The notes: generated by a model not told the origin, from the letters alone. DNA of 64,000 nucleotides from Sphingobacteriales bacterium (GCA_014763615.1 JACXVB010000012.1:23086-87085), one strand, 5' to 3'. Counted from the stretch's first letter, positions 54,123-63,216 are shown. A program made the numbers and translations.

Positions 54123-55757
54123 TTGAAAAGAAAAGACTTTTTATATTTATCAGGCATGGGATTAGGAGCAGCTTTGTTGCCTAATTTATCAGCCTTTGGG
54201 AATCCAATCGACCCATTACAAGCCTTAGATGGCGTTGATATAAGGGTAAAAAAGCAGATGGCAGATGTTGCTTTAAACGCTGCAAAGTCTAAAGGTGCAA
54301 GCTACGCCGACGTAAGAATTGGCAGATACTTAAATCAATTTGTTGCCACCAGAGAAAAAAGAGTGCAAGGAGTAGCCAATACCGAATCTTATGGAATTGG
54401 TATTAGAGTGATTGCAAACGGATGTTGGGGCTTTGCCGCTACCAATAAAATGACCATGGATGATATAGCAAAAACTGCCGAACAAGCGGTTGCAGTTGCA
54501 AAAGCCAATGCTAAAATTCAAGGTGAGCCAGTACAATTAGCTCCGCAAAAAGGTTATGGAGAAGTAAGTTGGAAAGCTCCAATTGAAATCAATACGTTTG
54601 AAGTTCCGGTAAAGGAAAAAGTAGATTTATTACTTCAAGTAAATGATATCGCCCTTCAAAATGGTGCAAACTTTGTAAACTCGGTTATTTTCGCTGTAAA
54701 TGAGCAAAAATATTTTGCCTCTACAGATGGCTCATACATCGATCAAGATATTCATAGAATTTTCCCGTCATTCGGGGTAACAAAAATCGATAAAGCATCA
54801 GGTAAATTTCAAACTCGTTCTTCATTAAGTTCACCAATGGGCATGGGTTATGAATATTTAACCGCAGGCGCAAATGATAAAGTTGGTGGCATTGTACCTC
54901 GATATAAAAACAGGTATGATATGTTGGAGGATGTGAAATTTGCGGCTCTAAACGCATCTGAAAAAATAACAGCAAAATCTGTTGAGCCTGGTAAATACGA
55001 TTTAGTTTTAGACCCATCCCATTTATGGTTAACCATTCACGAATCAGTTGGGCATCCAACCGAGCTAGACCGTGTTTTAGGTTACGAAGCCAATTATGCG
55101 GGTACAAGTTTCTTAACGCTTGATAAATGGCAATCTAAAAACTTCAAATTTGGAAGTGATAAGGTAAATATCGTAGCTGATAAAACTCAAAAAGGTTCTT
55201 TAGGCGCTGTGGGTTATGATGATGAAGGCGTAAAATGTGGTAAATGGGATCTCATTAAAGATGGTATTTTGGTAAATTATCAAGCCATCAGAGATCAAGC
55301 GCATATTTTGGGGTTAAAAGAATCTCAAGGTTGCTGCTATTCTCAAGGTTGGGATGATGTGCAGTTCCAAAGAATGCCAAACGTTTCTTTACAACCAGGG
55401 AAAGAAAAATTAAGTGTAGAGGATATGATTAAAGACGTTGAAAAAGGAATTTACATCATTGGTAACGGAAGTTTCTCAATAGATCAACAGCGTTATAATT
55501 TCCAATTTGGCGGACAAATATTCTACGAGATTAAGGATGGTAAAATTGTAGGCATGTTAAACGATGTTGCATACCAAGCTAATACTCAAGAATTCTGGAA
55601 TTCATGTGCGGCTGTTTGTGACGAAAGCGATTATCGTTTAGGTGGATCTTTTAACGATGGAAAAGGTCAGCCTTCACAAAGTAGTGCAGTTTCGCATGGT
55701 AGTTCAACCACTCGTTTCAACGGAGTTAATGTAATCAATACAGCAAGAAAGATTTAA
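54123..55757 (+). CDS. TldD-like metallopeptidase with an export signal (copy 1)
   Basis: 544 aa. Signal-like N-terminus (KRKDFLYLSGMGLGAALLP), a Tat-type motif with Arg-Lys in place of the twin arginine. The TldD catalytic zinc motif HExxxH is present in TIHESVGHPTELDRVLGYEA near residues 304-323, with a later Cys-rich loop (KESQGCCYSQGWD) and the C-terminal YRLGGSF...GVNVINTARKI. TldD with TldE forms a protease that digests unfolded peptides inside the enzyme chamber and matures some peptides (microcin B17 in E. coli). Normal TldD is cytoplasmic; the export signal is unusual. Starts at TTG with a strong SD. Confidence 0.88.
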   Translation: MKRKDFLYLSGMGLGAALLPNLSAFGNPIDPLQALDGVDIRVKKQMADVALNAAKSKGASYADVRIGRYLNQFVATREKRVQGVANTESYGIGIRVIANGCWGFAATNKMTMDDIAKTAEQAVAVAKANAKIQGEPVQLAPQKGYGEVSWKAPIEINTFEVPVKEKVDLLLQVNDIALQNGANFVNSVIFAVNEQKYFASTDGSYIDQDIHRIFPSFGVTKIDKASGKFQTRSSLSSPMGMGYEYLTAGANDKVGGIVPRYKNRYDMLEDVKFAALNASEKITAKSVEPGKYDLVLDPSHLWLTIHESVGHPTELDRVLGYEANYAGTSFLTLDKWQSKNFKFGSDKVNIVADKTQKGSLGAVGYDDEGVKCGKWDLIKDGILVNYQAIRDQAHILGLKESQGCCYSQGWDDVQFQRMPNVSLQPGKEKLSVEDMIKDVEKGIYIIGNGSFSIDQQRYNFQFGGQIFYEIKDGKIVGMLNDVAYQANTQEFWNSCAAVCDESDYRLGGSFNDGKGQPSQSSAVSHGSSTTRFNGVNVINTARKI

Positions 55758-55834
55758 TAATATTAAAAGTGTAAAGTCAAAAGTGTAAAGCGAAATGTGG
55801 CAAACTTTTTACTTTCAACTAAAAACTCAAAATA

Positions 55835-57151
55835 ATGGCAATATTAAGTAAAGAAGAAGCCCAAGCGATATTAAAAAAAGCCCTGAGTTACTCCAAAGCA
55901 GAATTCTGCGAAGTAAGTTTAGGCGGCTCAGAAGGCGGAAATATAAGATATGCTCGTAATGCGGTTTCTACTGCAGGGCAAATAAGCACCATGGATTTAG
56001 CCGTTAGTTCAACTTTCGGTAAAAAAACAGGTAGCGCAACCATCAATGAATTTGATGATGCATCCATAGCTAAAGTGGTAAAAAGAGCAGAAGAATTGGC
56101 GCAATTAGCACCAGAAAATCCAGAATTTATGCCACCACTAGGTCCACAAACTTTTCAAGAATCAGCAACTTTTAATCCGGTAACAGCAGCCATAACCCCT
56201 GATATAAGAGCAGAAATGGTGGCTAAAAGTTTGCAAGTGGTTAAAGAAGCAAAGCTAGAGGCTGCTGGCTTTTTAGAAAACGGAGTTCGCTTTAATTCAG
56301 TGATGAACTCAAAAGGACTTTTCGCTTACAATAAAAGCTCCGATGTTTCTTTTTCGGTTACCGTGAGAAACCAAGAAGGCACAGGTTCTGGTTATGTTGA
56401 CCAAAGCTTTAACGATGTAGCTAAGATGGATACGTTGGCTTTAACCAAAATTGCGGCTAAAAAAGCAACCGGTTCTGCAGGTGCAAAAGCCATTGAGCCG
56501 GGTAAATACACGGTGATTTTAGAGCCTTTAGCTGCTAGCGATATGTTGGGCAACATGTTTAGAGGTTTTGATGCTCGTAGTGCTGATGAAGGCAGAAGTT
56601 TCATGAGTAAAAAAGGTGGTGGAACCCGATTGGGTGAGCAACTTTTCTCAGAAAATGTAAACCTTTATTCAGATCCTATGAACCCAGATATCCCATCTGC
56701 AACATGGAATGGCGACGGTTTAGCGCTTAAAAGAACACAATGGGTTGAAAAAGGAGTGGTTAAAAACTTGGCTTATTCTAGATATTGGGCAGCAAAAAAA
56801 GGAGTGGAGCCAGTTCCGGGTGGTCGTAATTTCATCATGGAAGGCGGAAATAAATCTCTTGAAGATTTAATCAAAGGAACCGAAAAAGGAATTTTAGTTA
56901 CTCGTTTTTGGTACATCCGTTCGGTAGATCCTCAAACTTTACTCTTAACAGGCTTAACTCGTGACGGTACTTTTTACATCGAAAACGGAGAAATCAAATT
57001 CCCAATCAAGAATTTCAGATTCAATGAAAGTCCGGTAATCATGCTAAACAACGTAGAAGAATTAGGTAAGCCAGTAAGAATGGGTAACTTAATGGTTCCA
57101 CCAATGAAAATCAGAGACTTTACTTTCACGTCACTTTCAGACGCAGTTTAG
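55835..57151 (+). CDS. TldE/PmbA-like partner subunit
   Basis: 438 aa, no signal peptide. It has the TldE fold signatures (SYSKAEFCEVSLGGSEGGNI, KAIEPGKYTVILEPLAASDM, LTGLTRDGTFYIENGEIKFP) but no HExxxH at the position where TldD has it, as in E. coli TldE, so it should be the non-catalytic half of the heterodimer. It lies between two tldD genes, 77 bases after the first and 269 before the second. If both TldD partners are exported, this protein would have to travel with them or pair before export; that is inference. Confidence 0.88.
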   Translation: MAILSKEEAQAILKKALSYSKAEFCEVSLGGSEGGNIRYARNAVSTAGQISTMDLAVSSTFGKKTGSATINEFDDASIAKVVKRAEELAQLAPENPEFMPPLGPQTFQESATFNPVTAAITPDIRAEMVAKSLQVVKEAKLEAAGFLENGVRFNSVMNSKGLFAYNKSSDVSFSVTVRNQEGTGSGYVDQSFNDVAKMDTLALTKIAAKKATGSAGAKAIEPGKYTVILEPLAASDMLGNMFRGFDARSADEGRSFMSKKGGGTRLGEQLFSENVNLYSDPMNPDIPSATWNGDGLALKRTQWVEKGVVKNLAYSRYWAAKKGVEPVPGGRNFIMEGGNKSLEDLIKGTEKGILVTRFWYIRSVDPQTLLLTGLTRDGTFYIENGEIKFPIKNFRFNESPVIMLNNVEELGKPVRMGNLMVPPMKIRDFTFTSLSDAV

Positions 57152-57159
57152 GATGTCTT

Positions 57160-57362
57160 TGTCAAGCTGAGTGGAGTCGAAGCTTCCCTTTATAAGTTTT
57201 CGACTTCGTTCAATTTGATTCAGTAAACATTTAAAAAAGTAATTATGGCGTTTTAACACGCTTTCCTCGCCTGTACCATTCGGGCAGGCGCTAAATCTTT
57301 TCCCAGAAAAAGGGATAAAGCCTGCCCGTCCGTTCAGTCGGGGATGCCGCTCCAATCGTTAA
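57160..57362. repeat. Two adjoining intergenic repeats
   Basis: First an imperfect hairpin of the GAGTGGAGTCGAAG/TTCGACTTCG type (57163-57220), then a copy (57255-57362) of the composite element also found at 10628-10760: GCTTTCC, hairpin CGCCTG/CAGGCG (57268-57290), GCGCTAAATCTTTT and GGGATGCCGCTCCAATC. Both lie between tldE and the second tldD gene. Confidence 0.7.
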
Positions 57363-57420
57363 CGCAAAAATGTCATTAATTTAAGATTGTGAATAATCCA
57401 AAACGTAATTCTAAAATAAA

Positions 57421-59058
57421 ATGCGAAGAAGAGACTTTTTATACTTAACCGGAGTAGGCGCTGGAGCAGCTTTAATGCCGAGTGCATTATTAGGAAACTC
57501 CATTTCTGTAGAACAAGCTTTAAACCCGGTAGATGTAGCTTTAAAAAAGAAAATGGCTGATGTTGCACTCAACACAGCAAAATCTTTAGGCGCAACTTAC
57601 GCCGATGTTAGGATAGGAAGATACCTTAACCAAGTGATAGCAACTCGAGAAACCCGAGTGCAAAATATTGCCAATACAGAATCTTACGGGATGGGTATCA
57701 GAGTAATTGCCAACGGAAGTTGGGGTTTTGCAGCAACAAATATTTTAGATAATGATAACATAGCCAAAACTGCAAGTTTAGCGGTAGCCATAGCCAAAGG
57801 AAACTCTAAATTATTGACCGAGCCAGTAAAACTAGCCCCTCAAAAAGGATATGGCGAGGTAAGTTGGAAAACTCCAATCGAGAAAAACGCATTTGAAGTT
57901 CCTATCAAAGAAAAAGTTGATCTTTTGTTAGCCGTTAACGCTGCCGCATTAAAAGGAGGAGCCAAATTTGTGAACTCCAATATTTTTATGGTAAATGAGC
58001 AAAAGTATTTTGCATCTTCAGATGGCTCATACATAGACCAGGATATTCACCGCATTTGGCCAACATTTACAGTCACCAAAACCGATGCTGCCAATGGAAA
58101 ATTCGAAACCCGTAATGCATTAAGCGCCCCAATGGGTTTAGGATTCGAGTATTTAAGCCCAAAAGATTCCGAGAAAATCAAAGGTGGCCCAGTAACGATG
58201 TACAAAAAGCGGTACGACATGATGGAAGATGTGATTGAAGCCGCCGCACATGTAGAAGAAAAATTAAAAGCAAAACCAGTAGAGCCTGGTAAATACGATT
58301 TAGTTTTAGATCCAAGTCATCTTTTCTTAACCATACATGAGTCAGTGGGGCATCCAACAGAGCTCGACAGAGTTTTAGGTTACGAAGCCAATTATGCAGG
58401 AACCAGCTTTTTAACCTTAGATAAATGGGAAAGCAAAAAATTCAATTTCGGTAGTAAACTGGTGAATATTTTAGCAGATAAAACCGAAGAAGGTTCTTTA
58501 GGAGCAGTAGGTTATGATGATGAAGGCGTAAAATGCGGCAATTGGAACATCATTAAAGACGGTATTTTGGTAAATTATCAAACCATCAGAGACCAAGCCC
58601 ATATTTTAGGTTTAACAGCATCTCAAGGCTGTTGCTATGCCGATAGTTGGAACAGCATTCAATTCCAAAGAATGCCGAATGTTTCTTTAGCTCCAAGTAG
58701 TACACCAATGAGTGCTGCCGAAATGGTAAAAGGGGTAGAAAAAGGTATTTATATGTTTGGCCGAAACTCTTATTCTATAGATCAACAGCGTTATAACTTC
58801 CAATTCAGTAGTCAGTTAGCTTATGAAATTAAAGAAGGTAAAATAGTAGGCATGTTAAAAAACGCTGCTTACCAAGCCAACACCCAAGAATTTTGGAATT
58901 CATGCGCACAACTCTGCGATAAAAACGACTACCGTTTAGGCGGAACTTTCTCCGATGGAAAAGGTCAACCCGGACAAGTAAGCGCCGTATCACATGGCAG
59001 TCCCACTACTCGTTTCAATGGCGTAAATGTTATCAATACAGGTAGAAAAATTGGGTAA
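57421..59058 (+). CDS. TldD-like metallopeptidase with a Tat signal (copy 2)
   Basis: 545 aa, closely similar along its length to copy 1 (for example both contain LDPSHL, then the zinc motif TIHESVGHPTELDRVLGYEA, then NYAGTSFLTLDKW). The N-terminus RRRDFLYLTGVGAGAALMP is a clear Tat signal with twin arginine. Copy 1 and copy 2 are tandem duplicates flanking tldE. Conservation of the catalytic residues in both argues that both are active. Confidence 0.9.
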   Translation: MRRRDFLYLTGVGAGAALMPSALLGNSISVEQALNPVDVALKKKMADVALNTAKSLGATYADVRIGRYLNQVIATRETRVQNIANTESYGMGIRVIANGSWGFAATNILDNDNIAKTASLAVAIAKGNSKLLTEPVKLAPQKGYGEVSWKTPIEKNAFEVPIKEKVDLLLAVNAAALKGGAKFVNSNIFMVNEQKYFASSDGSYIDQDIHRIWPTFTVTKTDAANGKFETRNALSAPMGLGFEYLSPKDSEKIKGGPVTMYKKRYDMMEDVIEAAAHVEEKLKAKPVEPGKYDLVLDPSHLFLTIHESVGHPTELDRVLGYEANYAGTSFLTLDKWESKKFNFGSKLVNILADKTEEGSLGAVGYDDEGVKCGNWNIIKDGILVNYQTIRDQAHILGLTASQGCCYADSWNSIQFQRMPNVSLAPSSTPMSAAEMVKGVEKGIYMFGRNSYSIDQQRYNFQFSSQLAYEIKEGKIVGMLKNAAYQANTQEFWNSCAQLCDKNDYRLGGTFSDGKGQPGQVSAVSHGSPTTRFNGVNVINTGRKIG

Positions 59059-59380
59059 AATGAGGAAGGCACCCCGATAGCTATCGAGATAACACGCTTT
59101 CCTAGGTAATTCCAGATGGGCACTGTATGTGTATCTTTATCTCCCTAAAAATAATAAAACCTGCCTGAAAGTTCAGGCAGGATTAATCGTAAATCAGTCA
59201 ACTTATTTTAGGATGATTCAAATCTAAAATAAAATAGGCAACTCGTTAAAGCCTACATATTGTGATCTTAAAATCGAATATAGATTCTTAGGGTATCCCT
59301 TAATTCAAAGTTTCTCGCTCATTTTTTTAGGATGCCCATATTATAAAATTTACTTTATTTTTCCATTAAAAAAGTAAAAC
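59059..59380. repeat. Spacer with a palindrome related to the composite repeats
   Basis: 322 bases between tldD copy 2 and the convergent soxB gene. ACACGCTTTCCT (59084-59102) recalls the start of the element at 57255. A perfect hairpin CCTGCCTGAA/TTCAGGCAGG lies at 59160-59181 without a T run. The remaining AT-rich part shows nothing I can name; no clear terminator for either gene was seen. Confidence 0.55.
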
Positions 59381-61111
59381 TTATATAAATTTATAATCAT
59401 AGCCTTCCAGTTGGGAAAGCAAGTTACTCGGTTGGTCTGTGGCGGTAACCCTACCTTCAACTTTTGGAGAAACTGGTGAATGAACAGCTAAATATTCAGT
59501 TAATATTTGGTGCAGTGTGGCTTCCAGTTTTCTTGGATTTTTAACATTTTCAACCCTGCACAAAGTATCGTTAGGATCGCCTTCTCGCTCGCAAGCTACA
59601 ATACTATAAGTCTTATCCAGTTTTAATTTTTGTCCTTTAACTTTAATCCAATTAAGTCTATTTCCTAATTCTTTACTTGAGGTAAAGTTGATTTCCATTC
59701 CAGAAAATCTCACTATCCAACCACCAAATCTATCTGCGGGGTCTTTGGCGAAAACATTATGTAATTCTTTTTCCATCCAATCCCACAATTGCTGTCCGGT
59801 AATTTCACCAGCTTTAGCATCACTATCCACTGGCAACATGTCCCATAAAAATTCATGAGTAATTTCTGCAATACCAGTTTTAGCATCAGGAACAAGTGGG
59901 GGGCAAAATCTAAATCCATTACTTAAGGCAATATCAGGTTTAAATTTCCACATAATAGCATCGGTAATCATATTATCCATAGGATTTTCCATTACATAAT
60001 ATCTTACTAGAGGCACTGTAGTTTTACCAATTACATGATCCAACGTTTTTTTGAATGGCTCGCGGGCTTTCCCTACCAAAGCAAGCATTTCTTCATCGGG
60101 CTTATAAAGAGTAGGGTCTACATCTAATAATTGATAATTGTGATCTTTAACGATTCCATCCTCGATAACAATATCTAATTTAGCAACAAAAGAAGCGAAA
60201 GCACCAGGCTCTGTTACCTTTGTGTACTTAGTTTCTATTGGTTTTCTCACTCTTTCATGTGTATCTGCTCCCAAAATATAATCAACACCATCAACTTCAA
60301 TTTTATTTCCCAAATCTACTTGTTGAGATAAGCCCATATGAGTGACTAAAAAAACCATATCGCATTTTTCGTAATCTCTTAATATACGAACATATTTAGC
60401 TACGTTTAACTCTGGTTTAGTAAACTTTATACCTGCGCTGTAAGCAGGAGATTGTCTTTTTGGAGTTAGAGGATCATTATAACCAATGAAGCCAATTTTG
60501 ATACCGCCTAAATGATCAACCCAATAGGGTGGAAACATTAAATCACCATTTTCATTATCTTTAGTATCATGGAACATATTGGCACAAATTTTCTGTGCTT
60601 GATAGGCCCCCATATCCTTACGCATCATCTCCTTGCCATAAACTACTTCCCAGTTTCCTGGTAAAACCAAATCATATCCTATATTATTAATCAAGGGCAC
60701 AATAGCCTTTCCTTCGGTTAATGCAGCAACCGCACCACCCTGAAAGCAGTCTCCTCCATCAATAATTAAAGTGTTTTCTGGATTTTGGGATTTTAACGTT
60801 TTAAGCATCGTTTTTAAAACAGCAAATCCTCCTCGCTTTTTGAAAACTTCTTTGTCATTTTCCCAAAAAAACTCATCATGAGTATATAACTGTGCATGGA
60901 TATCAGCAGTATGCAATAAACTAATATGTTTTGCTTTTCCACTTTTGATAGTTTGGCTTTTGATAATTTCTTTCGCATGATTTTCATCCCCAACAATGGC
61001 TGATGCGGTTTGAGGTAAACCAGAAAGCGCCAAACTAGCCAAACCGGCTGATTTAATAAATCCTCTGCGGCTTTGTCCGCAACTACAAGATGTATCTTTA
61101 ATTTTTGTCAT
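59381..61111 (-). CDS. soxB: SoxB-like thiosulfohydrolase (metallophosphatase superfamily)
   Basis: 576 aa. Tat signal with twin arginine (SRRGFIKSAGLASLALSG). The calcineurin-like metal sites are HTADIHAQ, LIIDGGDCFQGG, LPGNWEVVYGKEMM, GFIGYNDPL, TLMGLSQQ-like loop (LVTHMGLSQQ) and GADTHERV; the LPGNWE...YG phrase separates SoxB from 5'-nucleotidases. The usual DGGDxxQGS ends in Gly here. SoxB hydrolyses sulfate from the sulfonate bound to the SoxYZ carrier in periplasmic thiosulfate oxidation. It follows the TsdA-like cytochrome gene by 10 bases. No SoxYZ was seen inside the window. Confidence 0.85.
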   Translation of the reverse strand: MTKIKDTSCSCGQSRRGFIKSAGLASLALSGLPQTASAIVGDENHAKEIIKSQTIKSGKAKHISLLHTADIHAQLYTHDEFFWENDKEVFKKRGGFAVLKTMLKTLKSQNPENTLIIDGGDCFQGGAVAALTEGKAIVPLINNIGYDLVLPGNWEVVYGKEMMRKDMGAYQAQKICANMFHDTKDNENGDLMFPPYWVDHLGGIKIGFIGYNDPLTPKRQSPAYSAGIKFTKPELNVAKYVRILRDYEKCDMVFLVTHMGLSQQVDLGNKIEVDGVDYILGADTHERVRKPIETKYTKVTEPGAFASFVAKLDIVIEDGIVKDHNYQLLDVDPTLYKPDEEMLALVGKAREPFKKTLDHVIGKTTVPLVRYYVMENPMDNMITDAIMWKFKPDIALSNGFRFCPPLVPDAKTGIAEITHEFLWDMLPVDSDAKAGEITGQQLWDWMEKELHNVFAKDPADRFGGWIVRFSGMEINFTSSKELGNRLNWIKVKGQKLKLDKTYSIVACEREGDPNDTLCRVENVKNPRKLEATLHQILTEYLAVHSPVSPKVEGRVTATDQPSNLLSQLEGYDYKFI

Positions 61112-61121
61112 GATATCAATT

Positions 61122-62189
61122 TTAAGCTTTTTTGTTGCTTTTTAATTTTTTACTTTCTGAAATAGGTGCAAAAGGCCCGTATTTATGTTGCTTTTCACTG
61201 AACTTATCTGCATAAGGACCAAAAGGAAAATCAAATGGTTTTTTATCAATTTGTTTCCAATCCTTAGATTGATCTTTATGAGGCCGAGGTTGAGAATTTA
61301 CAAATGCTGCAACGTCCCAAGATTCTTCATCAGTTAATAAAGGGTTCTCGTAATTAATTCCAAAAGGCATATTATTTTTAACGAAACCAGCAAAATTACT
61401 TAGTCTGTATAAGCCTGCTCCGTCATTGTAACTGTTATTACCCCACAAAGGTGGATAGGTATATTCTTTTCCTGAGGCGGCCAATAAACCCTCGCCATTT
61501 TTACCGTGGCAACTTACACAATTATTTAGATAAACCGCTTTACCTTTAATTGGGTCGGCTGCTCTATCCAGAAAAGCTAATTTCTCAACACCTGAGTTCT
61601 TTGGTTTTACCCCTTTTTTAACATCCTGTCCTAACCATTTGATGTAAGCTACCATGGCCTTCATTTCTTTAGAAGTGGTGTCTAATTTCGTGCCGTTTAA
61701 ACTTCTTTGAAAACAGCCATTTATCCTTCCCGAAATGGATACCATGGTATTAGATCGAGCTTTAAATTGTGGATAGGTAGAGGCTACAGCCGATAAATTT
61801 AAACCAAATGATTTCTTACCAGCATCATTATGACAGTTTTGACAATTCATCCCATTAGATATGGCCATCACACTACCTTTAGGACCCAAATATTTGGACG
61901 TATGAACAATTAATTCTTTTCCGTATAAAATTTCCTCCCCTTTTGTACCCTTAGGAATGGTACTTTCTGATGGTGCTTTCCATAGGTTTGCCAATACGCG
62001 ATTTTTTACCTTACCCGTTTTGGATGCTGATTTTGAAACCTGATTTGGTGAAAAATTAAAATTGGTGTTACGAAAAAACAGTACAGTTGCAAAAACACCG
62101 ACTACTAAAATGAATAATGTTGAGATCACCAAAATAGACCTTGATAGATTGATTACAGACTCATCATTATCCTCTAAATTTATTTTCAT
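61122..62189 (-). CDS. Membrane-anchored diheme cytochrome c, TsdA/SoxA-like
   Basis: 355 aa. One N-terminal helix (about residues 18-40). Two haem sites: NCQNCHNDAG and NCVSCHGKNGEG (CxxCH). Between them RINGCFQRSLNG carries the Cys that is the axial ligand of haem 1 in TsdA and SoxA, followed by MKAMVAYIKWLG; after haem 2, YPPLWGNNSYNDGAGLYRL and NNMPFGI (Met ligand) match thiosulfate dehydrogenase TsdA. TsdA joins two thiosulfates into tetrathionate or runs in reverse; SoxA attaches thiosulfate to the SoxY carrier. Next to soxB a Sox-like role is likely. The anchored form is notable. First gene of the unit. Confidence 0.87.
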   Translation of the reverse strand: MKINLEDNDESVINLSRSILVISTLFILVVGVFATVLFFRNTNFNFSPNQVSKSASKTGKVKNRVLANLWKAPSESTIPKGTKGEEILYGKELIVHTSKYLGPKGSVMAISNGMNCQNCHNDAGKKSFGLNLSAVASTYPQFKARSNTMVSISGRINGCFQRSLNGTKLDTTSKEMKAMVAYIKWLGQDVKKGVKPKNSGVEKLAFLDRAADPIKGKAVYLNNCVSCHGKNGEGLLAASGKEYTYPPLWGNNSYNDGAGLYRLSNFAGFVKNNMPFGINYENPLLTDEESWDVAAFVNSQPRPHKDQSKDWKQIDKKPFDFPFGPYADKFSEKQHKYGPFAPISESKKLKSNKKA

Positions 62190-62281
62190 TAGGAAACTAT
62201 TAAAGAATTAATAAAAAAAACAGATTAACTTAGTTTGGTACTTAAAAGTAGCGAAAATTAGATGATTAAAAAAAAAAATCA

Positions 62282-62297
62282 TGTAACAAAAGTCACA
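62282..62297. promoter_or_regulatory. CRP/FNR-like operator upstream of the cytochrome-soxB operon
   Basis: TGTAACAAAAGTCACA (TGTAA-N6-TCACA) lies 93 bases upstream of the cytochrome start. It is the same type of site as at 43350-43365 upstream of the sqr operon: 13 of 16 bases are identical and both half-sites match. Confidence 0.55.
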
Positions 62298-62340
62298 TAA
62301 CAACGAAATTTTAAACTTTTTGTTATGTCGATCATCTTTA

Positions 62341-63216
62341 TTAAGTATCCAATTCTTGAAAAGATTTTTTAAAATTTATAGGTGTTTGATTTTCATACTT
62401 CCGAAAAAATTTGGTAAAATAGGAATTGTCTTCAAAGCCTAAATAATAGGCAATTTCGGATATATTTTTCTCTTCGTACAGGAGCAATCGTTTTGCCTCT
62501 AATAAAATTCTATCTTTTATAAGCTCACTAGCTGATTTTTTTAGGGTCTTTTTACAGATTGCATTTAAAGAACTGGCACTAACTTTTAATTCGTCTGCAT
62601 AGTGCTTAAGTAAATGCTTTTCCTTAAAATGTAAATCTATTTTACGTTGAAATTGATTGATGATTTGAATGCTTTGTTTATTTTCATGTATTGATACAGT
62701 ATCAAATACTCTGTTTAATTTGATTAACAAAATATTTAGAAAAAATCTCAAGGTTTTATCATAATCTTGAAACTTACATTTATACTCCAATTCCATCATT
62801 TTTAAAATATTGAAGTACTTCGTGAAGTTTCTTAAAGGGATTTGGTGGACAGAATTAGGATTTTGGTAAGTAAGAAAAAAAAACTCGCTCAATTGATTAT
62901 TTTGGTAATTAAGATTAAAGAAATCAGTCTCAAAAAAAACAATATATCCCTTTAAATTCTTGAAATCAGTCCATTGATGAACTTGGTAATTACGCATACA
63001 CGTGATTGATTGAGGTGTGATCTCTTGTTCTTTAAAATCAATGATGTGTTTTCCATAACCATCCTTATTAAAAAAGATCATAAAATAATTGTGCCGATGA
63101 GGGTAAAGCGGCAAGTTACTTTGTGCAAAAAAGTCGGATGTTTTTTTAATAGAAAAACCAATATTACTATTGGTTAATTTATTGCAGTTGATTGATTTTA
63201 TCTCCTCTGCTAGCAT
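62341..63216 (-). CDS. AraC-family transcriptional regulator
   Basis: 291 aa. An N-terminal cupin-like sensing domain (PLYPHRHNYFMIFFNKDGYG) is followed by a C-terminal pair of helix-turn-helix motifs, the second with ISEIAYYLGFEDNSYFTKFF and RKYENQTPINFKK, the AraC signature. I choose ATG at 63216 (MLAEEIKSINC), eight bases after the upstream gene; an earlier in-frame start would overlap that gene by 100 bases. Placed just before the cytochrome-soxB genes and probably regulates them; the inducer is unknown. Confidence 0.9.
   Translation of the reverse strand: MLAEEIKSINCNKLTNSNIGFSIKKTSDFFAQSNLPLYPHRHNYFMIFFNKDGYGKHIIDFKEQEITPQSITCMRNYQVHQWTDFKNLKGYIVFFETDFFNLNYQNNQLSEFFFLTYQNPNSVHQIPLRNFTKYFNILKMMELEYKCKFQDYDKTLRFFLNILLIKLNRVFDTVSIHENKQSIQIINQFQRKIDLHFKEKHLLKHYADELKVSASSLNAICKKTLKKSASELIKDRILLEAKRLLLYEEKNISEIAYYLGFEDNSYFTKFFRKYENQTPINFKKSFQELDT

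Noticed and set aside
59160..59181. Terminator of the second tldD gene
   Set aside because: The hairpin is perfect but no T run follows, and similar hairpins occur as repeats elsewhere in the window.
59381..61111. 5'-nucleotidase (UshA type)
   Set aside because: Same superfamily, but the LPGNWE...YG motif and the TsdA-like cytochrome partner fit SoxB better.
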